A stretch of DNA of 5,086 nucleotides from Pseudomonadota bacterium (GTDB lineage: Bacteria; Pseudomonadota; Gammaproteobacteria; Burkholderiales; Burkholderiaceae_C). The position numbers were made by a program, and so were the translations under genes. The stretch spans positions 1-5,086 of the forward strand of contig JAEXBL010000414.1 of NCBI GenBank assembly GCA_023394015.1. Reading direction: 5' to 3'. Of the stretch, positions 1 to 5,086 are shown piece by piece. Position 1 is the stretch's first letter. Each line of letters opens with the position of its first letter. The notes under the pieces are model-generated. The model searched no databases and was not told where the DNA came from. It was given only the letters and a program-made list of their open reading frames with translations.

Positions 1-749
1 CGGTGCGCAAGCAGGAACACATGCAGGCATTCGCCCGGGGCTTCCTGCCCATGGCCGGCGCGCTGGGCGGCGTGGGCATGCTGCTGCTGCTGGAGCCCGA
101 CCTGGGCGCCTTCATGGTGATCGTGGCGATCGCCATCGGCATCCTGTTCCTGGGCGGCATCAACGGCAAGTATTTCAGCAGCCTGCTGGCGGTGCTGGTC
201 AGCACCTTCCTGATGCTGATCTGGCTGTCGCCGTGGCGCCGCGCGCGGCTGTTCGCCTATCTGGATCCCTGGAACGAAGACAACGCCTACGGCAGCGCCT
301 ACCAGCTGTCGCATTCGCTGATCGCGCTGGGACGCGGGGAATGGCTGGGCGTGGGCCTGGGCGCCAGCGTCGAGAAGCTGCATTACCTGCCCGAGGCGCA
401 CACCGACTTCCTGATGGCGGTGGTGGGCGAGGAACTGGGCTTCGCGGGCGTGATGCTGGTCATCATCCTGTTCGCCATCATCGTGTACCGCGGTTTCGAT
501 ATCGGCCGCCAGGCCATCGCCATGGAACGCACTTTCGCGGGCCTGGTGGCGCATGGCGTCGCCATGTGGTTCGGCGTGCAGGCCTTCATCAACATGGGGG
601 TCTGCCTGGGCCTGCTGCCCACCAAGGGCCTGACCCTGCCGCTGATGAGCTACGGCGGCTCGGGCGTGGTGATGAACCTGTGCGCATTGGCCATGCTGAT
701 CCGGGTCGACGTCGAAAACCGCATCATGATGCGCGGGGGGCGAGTATGA
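1..749 (+). CDS. ftsW: FtsW, septal peptidoglycan glycosyltransferase (SEDS family), 3' part only
   Basis: This is the C-terminal 248 residues of FtsW, the SEDS polymerase that joins lipid II into glycan strands at the division septum together with its class B PBP partner (FtsI). The frame is open to the left edge. The GTG at 3 is an internal Val codon, and about 150 N-terminal residues are missing by comparison with the roughly 400-residue family. Hydrophobic segments lie near fragment residues 14-31, 36-53, 58-76, 136-163, 178-205 and 210-235. The large periplasmic loop (about 77-135) carries [21 protein letters not shown] and ends in LPEAHTDF. Asp135 there aligns with the catalytic Asp297 of E. 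coli FtsW. The FtsW/RodA/SpoVE signature runs from Asn197 to Gly221 and includes [17 protein letters not shown]. The stop overlaps the murG start (ATGA, 746-749). FtsW rather than RodA is inferred from the dcw context and from close similarity to E. coli FtsW. Confidence 0.97.
   Translation, partial: VRKQEHMQAFARGFLPMAGALGGVGMLLLLEPDLGAFMVIVAIAIGILFLGGINGKYFSSLLAVLVSTFLMLIWLSPWRRARLFAYLDPWNEDNAYGSAYQLSHSLIALGRGEWLGVGLGASVEKLHYLPEAHTDFLMAVVGEELGFAGVMLVIILFAIIVYRGFDIGRQAIAMERTFAGLVAHGVAMWFGVQAFINMGVCLGLLPTKGLTLPLMSYGGSGVVMNLCALAMLIRVDVENRIMMRGGRV
735..744 (+). promoter_or_regulatory. Purine-rich ribosome binding region of murG
   Basis: A run of six G followed by CGAG lies just upstream of the murG ATG at 746, inside the last codons of ftsW. 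It is an imperfect match to the anti-Shine-Dalgarno sequence. Together with the ATGA overlap, it suggests that ribosomes finishing ftsW start murG with little travel. The site supports the 746 start over any earlier in-frame codon. Inferred from sequence only. Confidence 0.45.
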
Positions 750-1822
750 CCGCGTCCCGCACCATCCTGATCATGGCCGGCGGCACCGGCGGGCACATCA
801 TGCCCGGGCTGGCGGTGGCCGACGTGCTGCGCGAGCGCGGCTGGCGCGTGCTGTGGCTGGGCAATCCCGAAAAGATGGAAGGTCGGCTGGTGCCGCCGCG
901 CGGCATCGAGCTGGTGCCCCTGCGCTTCCAGGGCGTGCGCGGCAAGGGCGTGTCGGCGCTTCTGAAGCTGCCGTTCCTGCTGCTGCGCGCGTTCGCGCAG
1001 GCGTGGTCGCGTCTTGCAGACGTGCGCCCCGACGTGGTGCTGGGCATGGGCGGTTACGTGGCCTTTCCGGGCGGCGTGGTCGCCGCGCTGCGCGGGACGC
1101 CGCTAGTCGTGCATGAACAGAACGCCGTGGCAGGCACCGCGAACAAGTGGCTGGCCAGGATGGCGCGCCGCGTGCTCAGCGGTTTTCCCGGCGTGCTGCC
1201 CAAGGGCGAGGCCATGGGCAACCCCGTCAGGGCGGATATGTGCGCGCTGCCGGATCCGGCAGCGCGCTATGCCGGCCGCAGCGGCGCGCTGCGCGTGCTG
1301 GTCGTGGGCGGCAGCCTGGGCGCCCAAGCCTTGAACACCACGCTGCCGCAGGCGCTGGCGCTCCTGCCGCAGGAAAGCAGGCCGGAGGTCGTCCACCAGG
1401 CCGGCGAACCGCATTTGCCCGCGCTGCAGCAGGCCTACGCCCAGGCGGGCGTGGCGGCCGACTGCCGCGCGTTCATCGACGACATGGCGGGCGCCCTGGG
1501 GGCGGCCGACCTGCTCATCTGCCGCGCGGGCGCCATGACGGTGTCCGAAGTGGCCGCGGCGGGCGTGGCGGCGCTGTTCGTGCCGTTCCCGCATGCCATC
1601 GATGACCATCAGACCGCCAACGCGCGCTTCCTGAGCGATGCGCAGGCCGCCTGGCTCCAGCCTCAGACCGCCTTGACGCCCGAGTGGCTGGCGCAGTGGC
1701 TGGGCCAGCGCACCCGACAGGAACTCCAAGCCGTCGCAGAACGGGCCCGTGCGCATGCGCGCCCCGAGGCGGCGGCCCATATCGCCGACGCCTGTGAACA
1801 AGCAGCGGGGCGTTCATCATGA
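746..1822 (+). CDS. murG: MurG, UDP-GlcNAc:lipid I N-acetylglucosaminyltransferase
   Basis: MurG transfers GlcNAc from UDP-GlcNAc to lipid I (undecaprenyl-PP-MurNAc-pentapeptide) to give lipid II, at the cytoplasmic face of the inner membrane. The 358 residues match the usual family length (about 355) and form two Rossmann-like domains of the GT-B fold (GT28). The N-terminal domain has the first glycine loop GGTGGH at 12-17, whose His17 aligns with the conserved active-site His of E. coli. It also has the second loop GMGGY at 100-104 and HEQN at 123-126. The C-terminal UDP-GlcNAc domain has GGSLGA at 188-193, [10 protein letters not shown] at 259-268 and DDHQTAN at 286-292. The second loop continues AFPGG where E. 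coli has SGPGG, which I regard as a lineage variant. The frame stays open far upstream, but the ATG at 746 gives the standard N-terminus directly before [11 protein letters not shown] and overlaps the ftsW stop. The gene ends by overlapping murC. Confidence 0.98.
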   Translation: MTASRTILIMAGGTGGHIMPGLAVADVLRERGWRVLWLGNPEKMEGRLVPPRGIELVPLRFQGVRGKGVSALLKLPFLLLRAFAQAWSRLADVRPDVVLGMGGYVAFPGGVVAALRGTPLVVHEQNAVAGTANKWLARMARRVLSGFPGVLPKGEAMGNPVRADMCALPDPAARYAGRSGALRVLVVGGSLGAQALNTTLPQALALLPQESRPEVVHQAGEPHLPALQQAYAQAGVAADCRAFIDDMAGALGAADLLICRAGAMTVSEVAAAGVAALFVPFPHAIDDHQTANARFLSDAQAAWLQPQTALTPEWLAQWLGQRTRQELQAVAERARAHARPEAAAHIADACEQAAGRSS

Positions 1823-3225
1823 AACACAGAATCCAACATATCCATTTCGTAGGCATCGGCGGCTCGGGCATGAGCGGCATTGCCGAAGTGCTGCTCAACC
1901 TGGGCTACACGATCAGCGGCTCCGACCTGAACGAATCGGCCGTGACGCGCCGCCTCGCCGCCCTGGGCGTGAAGATCTCCATCGGCCATGTGGCCAGCAA
2001 CGTGACCGGCGCCGGCGCCATCGTGACGTCCACGGCCGTGGCTGGCGACAACCCCGAGGTGATCGCGGCCCGTTCGGCCCGCATTCCCGTGGTGCCGCGC
2101 GCCATCATGCTGGCCGAACTGATGCGCCTGAAGCGCGGCATCGCCGTTGCCGGAACCCATGGCAAGACGACCACGACCAGCCTCGTGGCCAGCGTGCTCG
2201 CCGCAGGCGATCTCGACCCCACTTTCGTGATCGGCGGCCGCCTGAATTCCGCCGGCGCCAATGCGCGGCTGGGCCAGGGCGACTACATCGTGGTCGAGGC
2301 CGATGAATCCGACGCCTCGTTCCTGAACCTGCTGCCCGTGATGGCCATCGTGACCAATATCGATGCCGATCACATGGATACCTACGGGCACGACGTGGCG
2401 CGCCTGAAGAGCGCGTTCATCGAGTTCACCCAGCGCCTGCCGTTCTACGGCAGCGCCGTGCTTTGCCTGGATGACGCGAACGTGCGGGAGATCATGCCCT
2501 TCGTATCCCGGCCGATCACCACCTACGGGCTCAACCCCGAGGCGCAGGTGCATGCCTACGAAGTGCAGCCGGCGGGCACGAGCATGCGTTTCAACGTGCA
2601 GCGCACCTATCTGGACACGCTTTTGCCGCCGCTGGAAGTGGAACTGAACCTGCCCGGCCTGCACAACGTGCGCAACGCGCTGGCGGCGATCGCCGTGGCG
2701 ACCGAATTGGGCGTGTCCGACGACGCGATCCGCGAGGCGCTGGCGTCGTTCAAGGGCGTCGGCCGGCGGTTTACCCAGACCGGCGAGTTCCCGGTGCCCG
2801 CCAGCCATGGCGGCGGCACCTTCACGGTGATCGACGATTACGGTCACCACCCCGTGGAAATGGCGGCCACGCTGGCTGCCGCGCGTGGCGCCTGGCCCGA
2901 CCGCCGCATCGTGCTGGCGTTCCAGCCGCACCGCTACACGCGAACCCGGGATTGTTTCGAGGATTTCGTGCGTGTGCTGGGCACGGCGGACGCCGTGCTG
3001 CTGACCGAGGTCTACGCCGCGGGCGAGCCGCCGCTGGTGGCGGCGGACGGCCGGGCCCTGTCGCGCGCGCTGCGGGTGGCCGGCAAGGTCGAACCGGTGT
3101 TCGTCGAAGACGTGACGGAGCTGCCGCAAGCGGTGGTGGACTTCGTCCGTGACGGCGACGTCGTGGTTGTCATGGGAGCGGGGTCGATCAGCAAGGTCCC
3201 CGCCCAAGTAGGAGAGCTGGCATGA
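1819..3225 (+). CDS. murC: MurC, UDP-N-acetylmuramate--L-alanine ligase
   Basis: MurC is the ATP-dependent cytoplasmic ligase that adds L-Ala, the first stem-peptide residue, to UDP-MurNAc. It has 468 residues, usual for the family. The N-terminal Rossmann domain carries the UDP-binding loop GIGGSGMSG (12-20). The central ATPase domain has the Mur ligase P-loop [10 protein letters not shown] (112-121, Lys116), EADESD (160-165) and [11 protein letters not shown] (from 180, His185). Next come HNVRN (282-286), DDYGHHP (339-345) and FQPHRYTRT (from 368), all typical of MurC. GAGSI (453-457) lies near the C-terminus. DDYGHHP and FQPHRYTRT separate MurC from MurD/E/F. The family relative Mpl is also similar, but the dcw position and motif set favour MurC. 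The ATG at 1819 overlaps the murG stop (ATGA 1819-1822). The only Shine-Dalgarno candidate is GGGG at 1807-1810, so translation is probably coupled to murG. No murB follows, as in E. coli. Confidence 0.98.
   Translation: MKHRIQHIHFVGIGGSGMSGIAEVLLNLGYTISGSDLNESAVTRRLAALGVKISIGHVASNVTGAGAIVTSTAVAGDNPEVIAARSARIPVVPRAIMLAELMRLKRGIAVAGTHGKTTTTSLVASVLAAGDLDPTFVIGGRLNSAGANARLGQGDYIVVEADESDASFLNLLPVMAIVTNIDADHMDTYGHDVARLKSAFIEFTQRLPFYGSAVLCLDDANVREIMPFVSRPITTYGLNPEAQVHAYEVQPAGTSMRFNVQRTYLDTLLPPLEVELNLPGLHNVRNALAAIAVATELGVSDDAIREALASFKGVGRRFTQTGEFPVPASHGGGTFTVIDDYGHHPVEMAATLAAARGAWPDRRIVLAFQPHRYTRTRDCFEDFVRVLGTADAVLLTEVYAAGEPPLVAADGRALSRALRVAGKVEPVFVEDVTELPQAVVDFVRDGDVVVVMGAGSISKVPAQVGELA
3210..3216 (+). 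promoter_or_regulatory. Strong Shine-Dalgarno site for ddl
   Basis: AGGAGAG lies in the last codons of murC. Seven bases separate the AGGAG core from the ddl ATG at 3222. It is the best ribosome binding site in the window and fixes the ddl start. Ddl may therefore be translated partly independently of murC, despite the 4-base overlap. Confidence 0.8.
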
Positions 3226-4172
3226 ACACGCAATTCGGCAAGGTAGGGGTGTTGTACGGCGGGCGTTCCGCCGAGCGCGAGGTGTCGCTGATGTCGGGGG
3301 CGGGCGTGCATCAGGCGCTGCTCAGCGCCGGCGTCGACGCCCATCTGTTCGACACCGGCGAGCGCAGCCTGTCCGAACTGGCGGAGCAGGGATTCGACCG
3401 CGTGTTCATCGCCCTGCACGGCCGCTACGGCGAGGACGGCACGATCCAGGGCGCGCTGGAGCTGCTGGGCATTCCCTATACCGGAAGCGGTCCGCTGGCT
3501 TCCGCGCTGGCCATGGACAAGACCATGACCAAGCGCGTGTGGCTGCAGCATGGCCTGCCCACGCCCGGGTTCGAAGTCCTGGACGCCGACACCGAGCTGC
3601 GCCTGGTGCCCGATCGCCTGAGCCTGCCGCTCATCATCAAGCCGCCGCATGAGGGGTCGACGGTCGGCATCACCAAGGTGGTGGGCTATTCCGACATGAA
3701 GGAAGCCTATGCCGCGGCGGCTCGCTTCGACAGCGAGGTGCTGGCCGAGCAATTCATTTCGGGCCGCGAACTGACCGTGGCGGTGCTGGGCTCCGGCAAG
3801 GCCGCGCGCGCGCTGCCCGTGATCGAGATCGCCGCGCCCGGCGGCAACTACGACTACGAGCATAAGTATTTCTCCGACGACACGCAGTACTTCTGCCCGG
3901 CCGCCCTGCCTCCCGAAGTGGCGGAGGAAGTCGCCGGGATCGCCGTCAAGGCATACCAGGCGCTGGGTTGCGAAGGCTGGGGCCGCGCCGACTTCATCCT
4001 CGACCGGGACAACCGGCCGTGGCTGCTTGAAATGAATACCTCGCCTGGCATGACCAGTCACTCTCTCGTTCCCATGGCCGCGAAGGCGGTGGGAATCAGC
4101 TATGCCGATCTGTGCGTGGCAATTTTGTCCGAGGCTGCGTGCAAGGTGCGCAGCCCGGCCCGCAACGCTTGA
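3222..4172 (+). CDS. ddl: D-alanine--D-alanine ligase (DdlB type)
   Basis: Ddl is an ATP-grasp enzyme of the cytoplasm that joins two D-Ala to make the D-Ala-D-Ala dipeptide, which MurF then adds to the peptidoglycan precursor. It has 316 residues against 306 in E. coli DdlB. The N-terminal part has [11 protein letters not shown], with Glu18 aligning to the D-Ala-binding Glu15 of E. coli DdlB. Signature 1 is HGRYGEDG (66-73). The ATP-grasp region has [10 protein letters not shown] (Ser146), the omega-loop [13 protein letters not shown] with Tyr216, and GWGRADF with Asp257. [17 protein letters not shown] supplies Glu270, Asn272 (with Asp257, the metal ligands) and Ser281. The catalytic triad Glu/Tyr/Ser is thus complete. 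A Tyr at the position equivalent to Tyr216 is expected of a D-Ala-D-Ala enzyme, and nothing suggests a D-Ala-D-Lac or D-Ala-D-Ser ligase. The gene starts inside the murC stop (ATGA) with a strong Shine-Dalgarno site, and ends 12 bases before ftsQ. Confidence 0.97.
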   Translation: MNTQFGKVGVLYGGRSAEREVSLMSGAGVHQALLSAGVDAHLFDTGERSLSELAEQGFDRVFIALHGRYGEDGTIQGALELLGIPYTGSGPLASALAMDKTMTKRVWLQHGLPTPGFEVLDADTELRLVPDRLSLPLIIKPPHEGSTVGITKVVGYSDMKEAYAAAARFDSEVLAEQFISGRELTVAVLGSGKAARALPVIEIAAPGGNYDYEHKYFSDDTQYFCPAALPPEVAEEVAGIAVKAYQALGCEGWGRADFILDRDNRPWLLEMNTSPGMTSHSLVPMAAKAVGISYADLCVAILSEAACKVRSPARNA

Positions 4173-4187
4173 CCTGGATAATCTGTG
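4173..4187 (+). promoter_or_regulatory. ddl-ftsQ gap with weak ftsQ initiation site (GTG)
   Basis: The 12 bases between the ddl stop and the ftsQ GTG hold CCTGGATAATCT. There is no AGGAG-like element; the best partial match is GGA at 4177-4179. The only later in-frame ATG near the start would begin inside the membrane segment (residue 23), so GTG at 4185 is the most plausible start. A weak site on a GTG codon suggests low translation, probably fed by ribosomes terminating on ddl. This is inference from sequence. Confidence 0.5.
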
Positions 4188-5009
4188 TGGAACGACGCTC
4201 GCACTACCAACCTGATCGCCAACACGCTGGCCGTGCTGGCGGTTTGCGCCATGCTCGTCGCGGGTGTGGTGTGGGTAGCGCAGCGCCCGTTCTTCACGCT
4301 GTCGGCCATCGAGCTGGAATCGATGCCGGACACCGAGCTGCACTATGTGTCGCCGGGCGCGGTGCGATCGGCGATCGCCGGCCGCTTCAAGGGCAACTTC
4401 TTCACGGTGGACCTGGACGACGCGCGGGAGATCTTCGAGTCGGTTCCGTGGGTCCGGCATGCGACCGTGCGGCGGATCTGGCCGAACGTGCTGCGCGTGC
4501 GGATCGAGGAACAGCAGCCCCTGGCGCTGTGGAACGAGAACCAGATGATCAACACCTGGGGCGAGGCGTTCACGGCCAACACGGGCGAGGTGGACGACGA
4601 GACCGTGCTGCCGCAATTCTTCGGCCCCGAGGGCACCGAGTCGCTGGTCGTGCAGCGCTATGCCGAGCTGGCGCGCTGGTTCGCGCCGCTGGACATGCAC
4701 GTCAAGCAGCTGGAACTGAGCCCGCGCTATGCCTGGCGCGTCGTGCTGTCCAACGGCATGTCGCTGGACCTGGGACGAGATCCGGGCGCCGATGCGCCCG
4801 ACCCGCATGGCTTGCCCGGCGCATTGCCGTTCGCGGCCCGTATTCAACGCTTTGTGCAGGCGTGGCCCGCCGTGGCGGGGCGCCTGGAAGGGCGCACCGT
4901 GACGCAGGCCGACCTGCGCTATCCGAATGGTTTCGCCCTGGCGCTGGCTCCATTGCCACCGTCGGAAACCAAAACCAAATCCACACCGAAACCTCCGAAG
5001 AAACGCTAA
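4185..5009 (+). CDS. ftsQ: FtsQ, cell division protein (bitopic divisome scaffold)
   Basis: FtsQ is a single-pass inner-membrane protein that binds FtsB/FtsL in the periplasm and passes the signal that activates septal synthesis by FtsW-FtsI. It has 274 residues, as is normal for the family. The cytoplasmic N-terminus is only about nine residues long. It is followed by one hydrophobic segment at about 10-32 (LIANTLAVLAVCAMLVAGVVWVA). The POTRA domain spans about 36-106, starting at FFTLSAIEL and including GNFFTVDL and PWVRHATVRRIWPNVLRVRI. The beta domain (about 112-258) ends in DLRYPNGFAL. Tyr246 aligns with Tyr248 of E. coli FtsQ, in the FtsB-binding strand. The last 15 residues (260-274) are a Lys/Pro/Thr-rich tail, probably disordered, encoded by A-rich codons unlike the rest of the gene. 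The start is GTG at 4185, with a poor ribosome binding site. The position between ddl and ftsA is the conserved dcw place. Confidence 0.95.
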   Translation: MWNDARTTNLIANTLAVLAVCAMLVAGVVWVAQRPFFTLSAIELESMPDTELHYVSPGAVRSAIAGRFKGNFFTVDLDDAREIFESVPWVRHATVRRIWPNVLRVRIEEQQPLALWNENQMINTWGEAFTANTGEVDDETVLPQFFGPEGTESLVVQRYAELARWFAPLDMHVKQLELSPRYAWRVVLSNGMSLDLGRDPGADAPDPHGLPGALPFAARIQRFVQAWPAVAGRLEGRTVTQADLRYPNGFALALAPLPPSETKTKSTPKPPKKR

Positions 5010-5013
5010 CGCC

Positions 5014-5086
5014 ATGACCCGTGACATCAAGGACCTTATCGTCGCCCTCGATATCGGCACCAGCAAGGTGGTGGCTGTGGTGGCTG
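5014..5086 (+). CDS. ftsA: FtsA, actin-like division protein, 5' end only
   Basis: Only the first 24 codons are present before the right edge (MTRDIKDLIVALDIGTSKVV...). FtsA is the actin-family ATPase that anchors FtsZ filaments to the membrane and links them to the later divisome. The visible part is the first beta strand and the phosphate-1 loop of the actin/Hsp70 fold: Asp13-Ile-Gly-Thr-Ser-Lys18, equivalent to EIGTAK in E. coli FtsA. The ATG at 5014 lies 4 bases after the ftsQ stop. The only Shine-Dalgarno candidate is the weak purine stretch GAAGAAA at 4997-5003, within the last ftsQ codons, so coupling to ftsQ is likely. The identification rests on a short stretch plus the gene order; the ftsQ-ftsA adjacency makes alternatives such as MreB or DnaK unlikely. 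Confidence 0.93.
   Translation, partial: MTRDIKDLIVALDIGTSKVVAVVA

Noticed and set aside
233..745. The murG frame stays open upstream for about 170 codons, which would make a 529-residue protein.
   Set aside because: The upstream part is Arg/Gly/Ala/His-rich noise in another frame of ftsW. The MurG family starts just before GGTGGH, and the ATG at 746 has the overlap geometry and a purine-rich upstream region.
4169..4197. Possible promoter for ftsQ: TTGACC at 4169-4174 resembles a -35 box and GATAAT at 4177-4182 resembles a -10 box.
   Set aside because: The two hexamers are almost adjacent. There is no -10-like hexamer 16-18 bases after TTGACC, no -35-like hexamer before GATAAT, and no extended -10 TGn. 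TTGACC also overlaps the ddl stop codon by chance. Promoters inside ddl are known in E. coli, so transcript 5'-end mapping could still reveal one that I cannot see.
4112..5017. A 301-codon plus-strand frame overlapping ftsQ and the end of ddl.
   Set aside because: Its translation is Arg/Gly/Ala-rich with no family resemblance. The frame at 4185-5009 gives a full FtsQ with membrane segment and POTRA domain, so this is an off-frame shadow.
3012..5066. A 684-codon minus-strand frame opposite murC, ddl and ftsQ.
   Set aside because: It opposes three well-supported genes, is codon-aligned with ddl and ftsQ, ends at a chance CTA in murC, and encodes a low-complexity product without recognisable domains.
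1..5086. Search for a novel system, mobile element, CRISPR array, RNA gene, terminator or inserted gene.
   Set aside because: The window is fully occupied by conserved dcw genes in standard order, with no gap longer than 12 bases. I saw no direct or inverted repeat arrays, no hairpin followed by a T-run, and no gene with foreign composition.

Overview
The window is an uninterrupted stretch of the division and cell wall (dcw) cluster of a high-GC Gram-negative bacterium, all on the + strand. The order is ftsW (3' part) - murG - murC - ddl - ftsQ - ftsA (5' end), the same order as in Escherichia coli and many beta- and gammaproteobacteria. GC content is about two thirds by eye, and third codon positions are strongly G/C. 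The protein sequences resemble the betaproteobacterial forms, for example [11 protein letters not shown] in MurG. From memory of these families I favour a Burkholderiales organism of the Alcaligenaceae type (Bordetella/Achromobacter-like). The genus is an inference and cannot be fixed without a database search.

Layout: bases 1-749 encode the C-terminal 248 residues of the septal glycan polymerase FtsW. murG (746-1822), murC (1819-3225) and ddl (3222-4172) follow, each joined to the previous gene by a 4-base ATGA stop/start overlap. After a 12-base gap, ftsQ (4185-5009) starts at GTG with no clear ribosome binding site. After 4 more bases, ftsA starts at 5014 and runs off the right edge after 24 codons. 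No non-coding stretch exceeds 12 bases, and I see no terminator, RNA gene, repeat array, mobile element or convincing promoter. The whole window reads as part of one polycistronic unit.

How the genes work together: MurC adds L-Ala to UDP-MurNAc and Ddl makes the D-Ala-D-Ala dipeptide, both in the cytoplasm. MurG converts lipid I to lipid II at the inner membrane face. FtsW, with its partner transpeptidase, polymerises lipid II at the septum. FtsQ (with FtsB/FtsL) and FtsA (with FtsZ) control when and where that happens.

I found no undescribed system. All six genes are recognisable, intact where visible, and carry their expected motifs. What is worth a second look is mostly about expression: the coupled junctions, the weak GTG start of ftsQ, and an unusually A-rich, lysine/proline-rich 3' end of ftsQ just before ftsA. 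The long antisense open frames are explained by codon bias.
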